From NCBI RefSeq assembly GCF_002302635.1, contig NZ_CP022387.1, positions 1,860,001-1,924,000 of the forward strand: DNA of 64,000 nucleotides. The letters run 5' to 3'. This document shows positions 13,497 through 22,644 of this stretch, piece by piece. Source of the DNA: Capnocytophaga stomatis. GTDB lineage: Bacteria > Bacteroidota > Bacteroidia > Flavobacteriales > Flavobacteriaceae. A program made the translations under genes and the position numbers. How positions within the stretch are numbered: the first letter of the stretch is position 1; each line of letters begins with the position of its first letter. The notes under the pieces are model-generated. The model did not search any database and was not told the origin of the DNA. It was given only the letters and a program-made list of their open reading frames with translations.

Positions 13497-16094
13497 ATGA
13501 AACAATTATTTTTAGTAAAAACGATGCTTTTATTTTTTATTTTTCAATGGAATATAAAAGCACAATCGCTGAATGAAGTTCCTGAAAATCTTCACGGATT
13601 TTGGCAATTTCAAGTGGAAAAGAAAGGAGAATGGAACGGAATCCATATCGGGAAAAATTATGTTGAAGTTACTTATAGGCTTGTTCCGGTAGAAAGTATC
13701 AATCGGAAAGATAATGAATATCAGTTGGTTTTAAATGCTGATGGCAGGTTTTTAAATGCAAAAATCACTTTGTTATCAGATAAAAAAGCCAAAATTCTGT
13801 TTGGTAAAAAAGAATTCGAATGCACTAAGTACGATGCCGACCCTGATATCGTACTGCTAAAACCTTCAAAGTACAAAAAAGTAATTAAAGGAGTTTGGGA
13901 ACAAGGAAATAATCCTCGAAAACAGCTTTTTATCAACAAAAATACACTTAATTGGGATAATCAAACTTGGAAAATCCATTGGCTGGGAGAATATTTAGGC
14001 AAAGAATATCGCGGTCTGATTGAAAAAGATAATACATTCAAAATGATGTATATCACACATTCTGATGATAGTATAAAATTTGTTGTCGAGGACAGCCACG
14101 AATTTTATAAGCCAACAAACAAAATCCAATCAAACTATCTGTACGGTACGTGGTGCTACGCCAACACTAATGAATGGGTTATCGGATTTTTTGATAAGAT
14201 AGCTGTGTATAAAAACGAATCTTGGACGTATGAGTATAGCAAGAAAAACCAAGATACATATCAGGTTGTTTTATCAAGAGGAGATAAAAAACAAACGATA
14301 GAATGTTCTGTTGTAGGGAAGGATAAAAATGAACTTATTCTTCTTGACGGAAATGAAAAAACAAGCCTCAGATATGAATATCGTCCTAAACCCTACACAA
14401 CAGAAGATAATCGTCCGTTTTTGGATAATAATTACAAAAAAGGAAAAGTAACGATTAAAGGTTTTTTACAAAATATGCCTAATAATAAGCCTTTTAAAGT
14501 AACCGTTCCTAATTTTATTACTGATGAAGAGGATGATTTTTTTGCCGATATTGATAAAAATGGCTGTTTTTCAATCACTTTTGAGGTATTGAACACTTCA
14601 TTAATTTTAATGGATTGGGGAAGAACCCATTTGCTTGATGTAGTTGAACCTGGAGAAGAGTATTTTTTATACATCGATTATAAAAATAAACCTTTTAGAG
14701 GCAATAAAGAAGCTAATATTTGGCAAATGGGAAAAAATGCACGTTTTCACAGGGAATTGACAAGCTATTTTTCTTTTACAAAATCAGATTTCTTCCCTCA
14801 TATTGATAAAAATCTTCCTTCCGATGTGTTTCTAAGCAAAAGTAGAGAAACATTGAAAAATGTACTAAGTCAGATGAAAAAATTTTCAGAGCTAAATAAA
14901 GTAGTTTCCAAACGAACTTTATATTTCATTGAAAAATTCAATCTTACAGGGATGGGAAGAGATATGATGCAGCGAAGATTTGAAATACAACGAAAAAGAA
15001 GCAGTTTTACAGCTGATTATATGGCAGTTGCCGATTCTGTATTTCAAAATTTGCCAAAACCATTAACATTAATGCGAGCAAATACATTTTTGAATGATTA
15101 TATAAATTATTACAATGAAAATGTTATCCTAAAACCTGATTTTATAGCCGGATTAGAGATAATGAAGTATCTTGATAAGCATAAAATGGTTGATTTATCC
15201 GAAAAAGAGTACACAGCAATACGCAAATTAGAAGAAATGACTCAGAAAACATTTGAACTTCGCAAGCAAAAAGCAGATTCAACAACACTTGCGAATCATT
15301 TTACCTTATTTAAACCTTATATTGATGATTTTAATGCTTTTGCTTTTACAAAATCATATGAAAAACTGGTTGATGAACAACTTCCTAAAATAAAAGATGA
15401 AGTTATATCTATCCCAATGCTAAAAAGAAGACTTTCAACTTTGGATTCATTGAAAGTTTCGCCAACAATTAGGGAAATAATGTATGTAGGAATGGCTTAC
15501 AATATTTATGAAAACGAAAGTCGTCCGTTAACACAAAAAGAATGGGATTTTTTTGCTTCGAATGTAAAAAATAGCGAAATGTTAGACGTTTTAAGAGGAG
15601 AACAAAATAAATTTAACACACTTAATAATCAAGATGTTAAATACGCTGAATCATTAAAACGTACCGAGCATTTAAAAGATGCCAAAGATGCTGATGAGCT
15701 TTTCAAAAAACTAACAGAACCTTATTTAGGAAAAGTAATTTATGTGGATTTTTGGGGTACTTGGTGTGCTCCTTGTCGTGGGCAAATGAAGTATGTAAGC
15801 AAGATAAAAGAGGAATTAAAGGGGAAAGATGTTGTATTTATGTATTTTGCAAATCGTTCCCCCGAAGATTCGTGGAAAAATATTATAAAAGAACACAATA
15901 TTACGGGCGAAAATGTGGTGCATTACAATCTTCCTGAACAGCAACAAAGTATGTTGGAACGCCGTTTGGGAGTCAATAGTTTCCCAACCTATATGATTAT
16001 TGACAAAAAAGGAAATGTAGTATCGGCAGATGCACCTTCTCCGAGCAGTAAAGGAGTGTTAGTCAAAGAACTCCTTAAATGGATTGAGAAATAG
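13497..16094 (+). CDS. Large exported protein with C-terminal thioredoxin (TlpA/AhpC-TSA) domain
   Basis: An 865-residue protein. A signal peptide (about residues 1-23, cut after IKAQ) leads to three lipocalin-like units starting at HGFWQF, KGVWEQG and YGTWCYA (residues about 32-300), each with the opening Gly-x-Trp. A short DUF4369-like strand region (KVTIKGFLQNMP, about 320-370) and a long helical region (about 400-720) follow. The C-terminal thioredoxin fold has WGTWCAPCRGQM near residue 757 with an intact CxxC and the cis-Pro in NSFPTYM. It is probably a periplasmic disulfide oxidoreductase; the client is unknown. Confidence 0.85.
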   Translation: MKQLFLVKTMLLFFIFQWNIKAQSLNEVPENLHGFWQFQVEKKGEWNGIHIGKNYVEVTYRLVPVESINRKDNEYQLVLNADGRFLNAKITLLSDKKAKILFGKKEFECTKYDADPDIVLLKPSKYKKVIKGVWEQGNNPRKQLFINKNTLNWDNQTWKIHWLGEYLGKEYRGLIEKDNTFKMMYITHSDDSIKFVVEDSHEFYKPTNKIQSNYLYGTWCYANTNEWVIGFFDKIAVYKNESWTYEYSKKNQDTYQVVLSRGDKKQTIECSVVGKDKNELILLDGNEKTSLRYEYRPKPYTTEDNRPFLDNNYKKGKVTIKGFLQNMPNNKPFKVTVPNFITDEEDDFFADIDKNGCFSITFEVLNTSLILMDWGRTHLLDVVEPGEEYFLYIDYKNKPFRGNKEANIWQMGKNARFHRELTSYFSFTKSDFFPHIDKNLPSDVFLSKSRETLKNVLSQMKKFSELNKVVSKRTLYFIEKFNLTGMGRDMMQRRFEIQRKRSSFTADYMAVADSVFQNLPKPLTLMRANTFLNDYINYYNENVILKPDFIAGLEIMKYLDKHKMVDLSEKEYTAIRKLEEMTQKTFELRKQKADSTTLANHFTLFKPYIDDFNAFAFTKSYEKLVDEQLPKIKDEVISIPMLKRRLSTLDSLKVSPTIREIMYVGMAYNIYENESRPLTQKEWDFFASNVKNSEMLDVLRGEQNKFNTLNNQDVKYAESLKRTEHLKDAKDADELFKKLTEPYLGKVIYVDFWGTWCAPCRGQMKYVSKIKEELKGKDVVFMYFANRSPEDSWKNIIKEHNITGENVVHYNLPEQQQSMLERRLGVNSFPTYMIIDKKGNVVSADAPSPSSKGVLVKELLKWIEK

Positions 16095-16143
16095 TTGCTA
16101 AATATGCCAAATCTAAAAAATAATAATTTTTTTAGTAAAAATA

Positions 16144-16173
16144 TTTGATATTCAGAATAAAGTAGTATATTTG
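16144..16173 (+). promoter_or_regulatory. Promoter of yceD-rpmF
   Basis: TTTG at 16144-16147, 18 nt, then TATATTTG at 16166-16173, matching the Bacteroidota consensus. The yceD start codon is 41 nt downstream. Confidence 0.7.
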
Positions 16174-16214
16174 CACTCGCTAAAAAACGATTTGGTTTTA
16201 TAAACTTGTAGAAA

Positions 16215-16757
16215 ATGAGGAAGTTAAAAGAATACGATATCTCTTTTGCAGGGCTGAAACAAGGAAAACATCAATTCGTTTATGAGGTTGATAAAAAGTT
16301 CTTGGATTCATTCGGGTATGATGATGTGAATGACATCCGTCAGGTTGTAACTGTTGAGTTAGATAAAAAAAGTACCTTACTTGAGCTACATTTTAAAAAT
16401 GAGGGAGTTGTAAACGTTAATTGTGACTTATCCAACGAGCCTTTTGATATGGAAGTTGAAGGAGAGCTTTTTTTGGTGGTGAAGTTCGGAGAGGAATACA
16501 ATGATGAAGATGATGAATTACTCATTTTGCCTCACGGAGAGCATCTACTAAATGTAGCACAGTACATTTACGAGCTTATTGTGCTTTCAATACCAGCGAA
16601 ACGTGTTCATCCTGAAGTTGAAAAAGGCACATTACATTCCGACGTTTTGGATAAATTGGAAGAATTAAGCCCAAGAGAAGAACTTGAAGAAAGTGAATAT
16701 ATAGACCCGCGATGGGAAAATCTAAAGAAAATAATAATAACTGATAAAGAAAAATAA
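16215..16757 (+). CDS. yceD: DUF177 (YceD) family protein
   Basis: A 180-residue acidic protein of the DUF177/YceD family, known for being encoded directly before rpmF in most bacteria and implicated in 23S rRNA accumulation. Here it ends 3 nt before rpmF. The conserved core (VNVNCDLSNEPFDMEVEGEL and DDELLILPHGEHLLNVAQYI) is present. The paired cysteines seen in some homologues are reduced to one Cys. Flavobacterial members are often annotated only as DUF177. Confidence 0.85.
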   Translation: MRKLKEYDISFAGLKQGKHQFVYEVDKKFLDSFGYDDVNDIRQVVTVELDKKSTLLELHFKNEGVVNVNCDLSNEPFDMEVEGELFLVVKFGEEYNDEDDELLILPHGEHLLNVAQYIYELIVLSIPAKRVHPEVEKGTLHSDVLDKLEELSPREELEESEYIDPRWENLKKIIITDKEK

Positions 16758-16760
16758 GAA

Positions 16761-16955
16761 ATGGCACATCCTAAGAGAAGACAGTCAAGAACAAGAAGAG
16801 ATAAGAGAAGAACACACGATAAAGCAGTTGTTCCTCAAATTGCAAAAGACCCAACAACGGGTGAAAATCACTTGTACCACAGAGCTCATTGGCACGAAGG
16901 AAAATTGTACTATCGTGGTCAAGTTTTAGTGGATAACACTGAAAAAAGCGAATAA
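16761..16955 (+). CDS. rpmF: 50S ribosomal protein L32
   Basis: A 64-residue protein beginning [20 protein letters not shown], the standard L32 start with its basic N-terminus. The Cys pair of zinc-binding L32 variants is absent, so this is the zinc-independent form. A strong terminator lies 42 nt after the stop. Confidence 0.97.
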   Translation: MAHPKRRQSRTRRDKRRTHDKAVVPQIAKDPTTGENHLYHRAHWHEGKLYYRGQVLVDNTEKSE

Positions 16956-16997
16956 AGATTTTGATTTCATAATAAACATTTTTAAAATTAAACTGGA

Positions 16998-17029
16998 GAA
17001 ATCACCCGCAAGGGTGATTTCTTTTTTTA
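16998..17029 (+). terminator. Intrinsic terminator after rpmF
   Basis: AAATCACCC, a GCAA tetraloop, then GGGTGATTT followed by CTTTTTTT. A perfect 9-bp stem with a T-tract. Confidence 0.92.
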
Positions 17030-17192
17030 TTTGATTTATAGCTTATTATGAAAATAGCGTGAAAATAATTTTGAAAATATGTAAGTAATACTGAAAAAAA
17101 TTAATATCTTGGCAGACAAATTTCAATTTAGCTTACTAAAAAAGCCTTAATTGTTGAATTTCTTTTGTTGTTTCTCTTGTAATCCATTAAAA

Positions 17193-18506
17193 ATGAAAAA
17201 GTTATTACACGTCGTTTTACTAATATCCTCTTTTTCAGCATATTCACAAAAGCTTTGGACTTTAGAGGATTGTATTGAATATGCTTTGCAAAATAACATT
17301 TCTATTAAGCAGTCAGAAATTGATTTGAAGGCAACGGACATTGATAAGTTGCAGGCAAGAGGAGTTTTTTTTCCTTCATTGAACGGAAATGTTACGTACA
17401 ACCTTAACGAAGGAAAAAATATCAATCCTGTGACCAATCAATATGAAAATGCTTTTTTTCAATCGGCTTCAGGTGGGGTAAATATGGATGTAACAGTTTT
17501 TGCCGGTTTGCAGAATTGGCGAAGATTAAAGCTTGCCGAACTTAACAAAATCGCCTCTCAATACAAGCTCGATAAGATGAAAGATGATATTATCTTGATG
17601 GTAATCAATGCTTATCTTGAAATTTTATCAAACAAAGAGCAAATTAAAAAATTGAAAACTCAGCTTGAGGTTTCCAAAGAAAATTTGAAACGTACTCAGG
17701 ATTTAATTGAAGCAGGCTCACTTCCCAAAGGAGATTATTACGAGGCTGAATCACAGTTTTTCTCTCAGGAACAGCAAATTATCGCCACTGAAAATGCTCT
17801 TTTTATTTCAAAAATGGGATTGGCACAGTTGTTATTGCTGAAAAATTATCAGGATTTTGAAATTGCAGATACTTCTCTTGAAATTCCCCTAACTGATATT
17901 CTTTCAAAAACGCCTGCCGAAATTTTCGAAAAAGCAAAAGAAGTTACTCAAGATGTGAAAATTGCTCAGGCAAATGTAGATTTGGCAGAAAAAAGTCTGC
18001 AATTAGCCCGTTCCTCTTATTCTCCAAGGCTTTCGGCTCAGTGGGGATATAATTCACGTTGGTCGAAGAATTATCCTGAAAATTTTTGGAAACAGATTGA
18101 CCAAAATAAAGGAATGTACGCGGGATTATCGCTAACCATTCCGGTATTCAATGGTTTTTCAACTGTGGGAAATGTTAAACGTCAGGAAATCAATTTGTTG
18201 AGAAGCCAATGGAATAAGCAACAAACAGAACTTACTATGGAAAAGAATGTTTATCAGGCTTATACAGATGCATCGAATGCTAAAAAACTTTTTGAGGCTA
18301 CCGAAAAAACGTTGCAGGCAAAAAAGCAATCGTACGCTTATGCTAAAGAGCGTTATGATGTAGGTTTGATGAATACTTTTGATTTTAATCAAGCAAAATA
18401 TCAATATGAAAATGCTGAAAACGAAAGTATTAAGGCGAAATATCAATATATTTTTAAAATAAAAGTATTACAATATTATTTCAATGGGTTGAATATCAAT
18501 AAATAA
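17193..18506 (+). CDS. TolC-family outer membrane efflux protein
   Basis: A 437-residue TolC-like channel. ATG at 17193 is preferred over the in-frame TTG at 17151 because it gives a clean signal peptide (KKLLHVVLLISSFSAYSQ). Two OEP repeats are visible: LEDCIEYALQNNISIKQSE with long helices to about residue 200, and KEVTQDVKIAQANVDLAEKS to GLMNTFDFNQAKYQYE near the end. It probably forms the outer membrane duct for the HlyD-like adaptor encoded 64 nt downstream. Confidence 0.9.
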   Translation: MKKLLHVVLLISSFSAYSQKLWTLEDCIEYALQNNISIKQSEIDLKATDIDKLQARGVFFPSLNGNVTYNLNEGKNINPVTNQYENAFFQSASGGVNMDVTVFAGLQNWRRLKLAELNKIASQYKLDKMKDDIILMVINAYLEILSNKEQIKKLKTQLEVSKENLKRTQDLIEAGSLPKGDYYEAESQFFSQEQQIIATENALFISKMGLAQLLLLKNYQDFEIADTSLEIPLTDILSKTPAEIFEKAKEVTQDVKIAQANVDLAEKSLQLARSSYSPRLSAQWGYNSRWSKNYPENFWKQIDQNKGMYAGLSLTIPVFNGFSTVGNVKRQEINLLRSQWNKQQTELTMEKNVYQAYTDASNAKKLFEATEKTLQAKKQSYAYAKERYDVGLMNTFDFNQAKYQYENAENESIKAKYQYIFKIKVLQYYFNGLNINK

Positions 18507-18570
18507 AAAATTATTTTTTATTATTTCGAGATTTTCATATAAATAGTTGTTTTTAAATTTGTGAAATACT

Positions 18571-19848
18571 ATGAAAAAAAAGACTTTATTCATAATTATA
18601 GCGGTTGTTCTGGGTTTAATATTGCTGATTGTAGGCAAAAAAGCCGGGTGGTTTGGAGGAGAACCTGAGGGTAAAGAAGTGGAAACTCAAGAAGTTGTTT
18701 TAGAAACACTAACGCAAAAAGTTTCGGCTACGGGTAAAATTCAACCTGAATTGGAAATCAAATTATCTTCCGAAGTATCAGGTGAAATTATTGAACTTCC
18801 TGTGGTTGAGGGACAAATGGTAAAGAAAGGCGATTTGCTGGTACGTGTTAATCCCAATGTTTACGAATCTGTTGTAAATAGAAGTGTAGCAGGACTTGAA
18901 ACAGTGAAAGCTTCATTACAGCAAGCCGAAGCAAGCCTGAAAGAAAGTGAAGAGAGTTACAAACGCAGCAAGATTTTGTATGAAAAAGGCGTAATTTCAA
19001 AATCGGATTGGGAGAAAGCTACATCTGCCTATGATATTGCTAAAGCAAACAGAGAATCAGCTCGTTATAATGTTCAGAGTGCAATGGCAAGTGTAACGGA
19101 ATCTCGAGATAATTTAAGAAAGACAACCATTTTTTCGCCAACTAACGGAACTATTTCCAAACTTAGCGTAGAATTGGGTGAGAGGGTTGTAGGTACGGTT
19201 CAGATGACGGGGACGGAAATTATGCGTGTTGCAGATTTAAGCCGAATGGAAGTGGAAGTTGATGTAAATGAGAATGATATAGTAAAAGTAAGTGTAGGTG
19301 ATAGCGTTAATGTTGAGGTTGATGCATATTTGAAAAAAGTATTTAAAGGAACTGTAACCAATATCGCAAATACGGCAAATGCAACAACGAGTGTTGATCA
19401 GGTTACAAACTTTAAAGTAAAAATTCGTATAGAGGAGAGTTCTTATCAGGATTTATTGAAAGACAAGAAAGCAGGTTATTCGCCTTTCCGACCAGGAATG
19501 ACAGCAACGGTGGATATACTTACTGAAAGTAAAAAAGATGTGCTTGCAGTGCCAATAAGTGCTATTGTGGTTAAAAAAATGTCAGAAATTAATCCTGAAG
19601 TATCCAAAGAGGAAGCCGAAAAACGACAAGAAGCTGTTTTCGTTCTGAAAGATGGAAAAGCAGAACTCAAAGCTGTTACTACTGGAATTCAGGATAATAC
19701 GAACATTGAAGTTTTGTCAGGAATTGAAAAAGGAGAACAAATCATAATAGGTCCTTACAATCTGGTAGGCAAAACTTTGAAAAAAGGAGACAAAGTCATC
19801 AAGAAAGCTAAAGACAAAAAAGACGAGGAAAAGAAAAATTCAAATTAA
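18571..19848 (+). CDS. HlyD/MacA-like periplasmic adaptor
   Basis: A 425-residue membrane fusion protein. It has an N-terminal anchor helix (residues 4-20), a lipoyl half (LSSEVSGEIIELPVVEGQ, about 63-80), a coiled-coil hairpin (about 105-190), the second lipoyl half (TIFSPTNGTISKLSVELG) and beta-barrel and membrane-proximal domains. The C-terminus is a Lys-rich tail. MacA-type adaptors pair with a MacB-type ABC permease, but the next gene is def, so the inner-membrane partner must be elsewhere. Confidence 0.9.
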   Translation: MKKKTLFIIIAVVLGLILLIVGKKAGWFGGEPEGKEVETQEVVLETLTQKVSATGKIQPELEIKLSSEVSGEIIELPVVEGQMVKKGDLLVRVNPNVYESVVNRSVAGLETVKASLQQAEASLKESEESYKRSKILYEKGVISKSDWEKATSAYDIAKANRESARYNVQSAMASVTESRDNLRKTTIFSPTNGTISKLSVELGERVVGTVQMTGTEIMRVADLSRMEVEVDVNENDIVKVSVGDSVNVEVDAYLKKVFKGTVTNIANTANATTSVDQVTNFKVKIRIEESSYQDLLKDKKAGYSPFRPGMTATVDILTESKKDVLAVPISAIVVKKMSEINPEVSKEEAEKRQEAVFVLKDGKAELKAVTTGIQDNTNIEVLSGIEKGEQIIIGPYNLVGKTLKKGDKVIKKAKDKKDEEKKNSN

Positions 19849-19930
19849 TCTAAAATAAAAGTTAAACTCGTCTGATTTCACAAATATCAACTTTATTTAT
19901 TATTTTTGCAGGCTTTAATACTAAAAAACT

Positions 19931-20518
19931 ATGGTTTTACCTATTGTTGCTTATGGAGACCCTGTACTTAGAAAAGTAGGGACAGACATCACAGCGGATT
20001 ATCCAAACTTGAAAGAATTGATAGCCAATATGTTTGAAACGATGGAAGCAAGTCACGGTGTTGGGCTGGCTGCTCCCCAAATTGGTTTGCCAATTCGTTT
20101 GTTTGTCATTGATGCATCGCCATTTGGTGAGGACGAGGATTTAACTGCGGAAGAACAAGAATTTTTGAAGAATTTCAGAAAAACATTTATCAACGCAAAA
20201 ATTCTTGAAGAAACGGGAGATAAATGGAATTTCAATGAAGGCTGTTTGAGTATTCCCGGAGTGAGAGAAGATGTGCTTCGTCACAAAAAACTTACAATCA
20301 GTTATTTGGATGAGAATTTTACTCCTCAAGAATTGACAGTTGATGGGCTTGCTGCACGAATTATTCAGCACGAATATGACCATATTGAAGGGATTTTGTT
20401 CACAGACAAACTTTCGGCTTTCAAAAAACGATTGTTAAAAGGAAAACTTACGGACATTAGCAAAGGAAAAGTAAATGTGGATTACAGAATGCGTTTCCCA
20501 GGTGCAAAGAAAAGATAG
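19931..20518 (+). CDS. def: Peptide deformylase
   Basis: A 195-residue Fe/Zn deformylase that removes the formyl group from nascent proteins. All three family motifs are present: GVGLAAPQIG (residues about 42-51), EGCLSIPG with the metal Cys, and IIQHEYDHIEG with both metal His and the catalytic Glu. A TATTTTTG -7 box lies at about 19901-19908. Confidence 0.97.
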   Translation: MVLPIVAYGDPVLRKVGTDITADYPNLKELIANMFETMEASHGVGLAAPQIGLPIRLFVIDASPFGEDEDLTAEEQEFLKNFRKTFINAKILEETGDKWNFNEGCLSIPGVREDVLRHKKLTISYLDENFTPQELTVDGLAARIIQHEYDHIEGILFTDKLSAFKKRLLKGKLTDISKGKVNVDYRMRFPGAKKR

Positions 20519-20589
20519 AAAAATAGAATTTATAAATATAAAAGTTTAATAGATAGAGAATTAGAGATTAATTTTTATAATACAGAAAG

Positions 20590-21027
20590 ATGAATTTAAA
20601 CAAGATTTTAGCCATTTCGGGCAAACCAGGATTATATCATTTAGAGTCGCAAACACGTACAGGATTTTTGGCAACATCATTGTTGGACGGAAAACGAGTT
20701 TCGGTGGGAATCAGAAATAACGTGAGCTTACTTTCAGAAATCGCTATATATACATTGGAAACAGAAGTTCCTTTAGCTGAGGTATTTAAAAATATTAAAC
20801 AAAAAGAAAATAACGGAAAAACGAGCATTTCTCACAAATCTGATGATGCAACATTGGAGGAATATTTCTTCAGTGTTCTGCCTAATTACGATGAAGACCG
20901 TGTGTACGCAAGTGACATTAAAAAAGTAATACAATGGTACAATTTGCTTCTTGAAAAAGGATTTTTAGAAGAAACTCCAGAGAATAAAGAGGAAGTTTCT
21001 GAAAAAGAAGAAGTTGTTAAAGGATAA
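20590..21027 (+). CDS. DUF5606 family protein
   Basis: A 145-residue protein starting MNLNKILAISGKPGLYHLES, the DUF5606 signature found in Bacteroidota next to def. The structured part ends near residue 125 and the tail is Glu/Lys-rich. Function unknown. It sits 71 nt after def on the same strand and is closed by a terminator. Confidence 0.88.
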   Translation: MNLNKILAISGKPGLYHLESQTRTGFLATSLLDGKRVSVGIRNNVSLLSEIAIYTLETEVPLAEVFKNIKQKENNGKTSISHKSDDATLEEYFFSVLPNYDEDRVYASDIKKVIQWYNLLLEKGFLEETPENKEEVSEKEEVVKG

Positions 21028-21038
21028 TTTATTTTGAA

Positions 21039-21066
21039 GGCGATGCATTGGCATCGTCTTTTTTAT
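21039..21066 (+). terminator. Intrinsic terminator after the DUF5606 gene
   Basis: GGCGATGC, loop ATTG, GCATCGTC (one G-T pair) followed by TTTTTTAT. It lies only 20 nt before the aminopeptidase start codon, so that gene's promoter must overlap or be upstream. Confidence 0.85.
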
Positions 21067-21085
21067 AACTTTAAAAGAGAAAAAG

Positions 21086-22510
21086 ATGAAAATTCAGTTG
21101 TTTAAAAACATTGAGGAAGAGCAGTTAATAGATGTAACTATTTATATTACAGAAAGCTTAAATAGCTTGCCGGCCACGCTTTATCCCTATCTTGAAAAGT
21201 ATTTTGAAAAAAAGAAAAATGTTGTTATTTCAATTCCTACACTTGAAGAGCCTTTGGTAATAGCATTAATTTTAGAAAAATCCGAAAAGGAATCTGTTAA
21301 TAATGAAAAGGCAAGATTGATTGGAAATGAAATACTTACACTGTTGAAAAAAGAAGAGTATCTCACAGCTCGTATCATTTCAGCAGTGGAAGATGAAATG
21401 GCTTTGATGGTTCTTGAAGGTATGCTTTTGAGTGATTATCATTTCACAAAATACAAAACTAAGGAAGAAGAAAAGAAAGAAAAAGATATTCAAGTATATA
21501 CGGAAATTGCTGAGGATAAAATAATTGAGCTTGTAGGTTTATTGGAAACGGTATCCATTGCTCGCAATTTAGTGAATGAGCCTCCTTCCGTTTTGACAAC
21601 AACACGATTTTCGGAGGAGATTACAAATTTGGGCAATCGTTACGGGTTTGATGTAAATGTACTTAGTAAATCGCAAATCAAAAAGCTAAGAATGGGAGGA
21701 TTGCTTGGCGTTAATGCAGGAAGTGATGTGCCTCCAACATTCAATATTCTTACTTGGCGTCCTCAAGATGCTAAAAATCAGCAACCTTATATCTTTGTAG
21801 GGAAGGGAGTTGTCTATGATACAGGAGGTTACAATGTGAAGCCGGGTAGTTATATGGATACAATGAAATCGGATATGGCGGGAGCAGCGGCGGTAGTTGG
21901 TTTGCTTTGTGCTGTGGCTCAAAATAAACTGCCAATACACGTAATAGGGCTAATTCCTGCTACGGATAATCGCATTAACAGCAATGCTTTTGTTTCTGAT
22001 GATGTATTGACAATGATGAACGGAACAACTGTTGAGGTAAAAAATACAGATGCTGAAGGGCGTCTTATTTTGGCTGATGCTTTGGTTTATGCCCAAAATT
22101 TGAATCCTAAAATAGTGATTGATTTGGCTACGCTTACCGGAGCGGCTGCTCGGGTTACAGGTCACTACGGAAGTGCTTTTATGGGGAATGCTTCTGCGGA
22201 AATTAAGCAAAGTTTGCAACAATCAGGGGAAATGGTTTTTGAGAGGTTGGTAGAACTTCCTTTTTGGGAAGAGTTTGCTGAAGACTTGGAATCGCCCATT
22301 GCCGATATCAAAAATTTAGGAAAACCCGAAGGCGGAGCTTCCTCAGCAGGAAAATTCTTGGAGCATTTCACGAATTACCCTTGGCTACATATTGATATTG
22401 CAGGAACTGCCTTTCTAACAGCACCTTATCGGTATTTCAAACCTGGTGCAACGGGTGTAGGTATCCGATTGTTATATCATTTTCTGAAAAAAGAAGAAAA
22501 TATTTTATAA
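21086..22510 (+). CDS. Leucyl aminopeptidase family (M17) metallopeptidase
   Basis: A 474-residue M17 peptidase. The C-terminal catalytic domain has VGKGVVYDTGGYNVKPG (metal Lys/Asp region) and the hallmark NTDAEGRLILADAL near residue 320, plus the downstream GAAARVTGHYGSAFMGN. The N-terminal 150 residues are the less conserved regulatory domain. It cleaves N-terminal residues from peptides in the cytoplasm using two metal ions. Confidence 0.93.
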   Translation: MKIQLFKNIEEEQLIDVTIYITESLNSLPATLYPYLEKYFEKKKNVVISIPTLEEPLVIALILEKSEKESVNNEKARLIGNEILTLLKKEEYLTARIISAVEDEMALMVLEGMLLSDYHFTKYKTKEEEKKEKDIQVYTEIAEDKIIELVGLLETVSIARNLVNEPPSVLTTTRFSEEITNLGNRYGFDVNVLSKSQIKKLRMGGLLGVNAGSDVPPTFNILTWRPQDAKNQQPYIFVGKGVVYDTGGYNVKPGSYMDTMKSDMAGAAAVVGLLCAVAQNKLPIHVIGLIPATDNRINSNAFVSDDVLTMMNGTTVEVKNTDAEGRLILADALVYAQNLNPKIVIDLATLTGAAARVTGHYGSAFMGNASAEIKQSLQQSGEMVFERLVELPFWEEFAEDLESPIADIKNLGKPEGGASSAGKFLEHFTNYPWLHIDIAGTAFLTAPYRYFKPGATGVGIRLLYHFLKKEENIL

Positions 22511-22525
22511 GCATTTCAAGAAAAG

Positions 22526-22571
22526 AAAAATTCCAAGTGTTAGAGAAGTTCCTCATACTTGGAATTTTTTT
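22526..22571 (+). terminator. Intrinsic terminator after the M17 peptidase gene
   Basis: AAAAATTCCAAGT and ACTTGGAATTTTTTTC form a 13-bp stem around an 18-nt loop, ending in a T-tract. Confidence 0.88.
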
Positions 22572-22644
22572 CTGTAAACAAAAACTATTTGTATTTTCCG
22601 CAGAAAGTTGTATATTAGCCAAATAAATTTTAAAATTCAAAACT

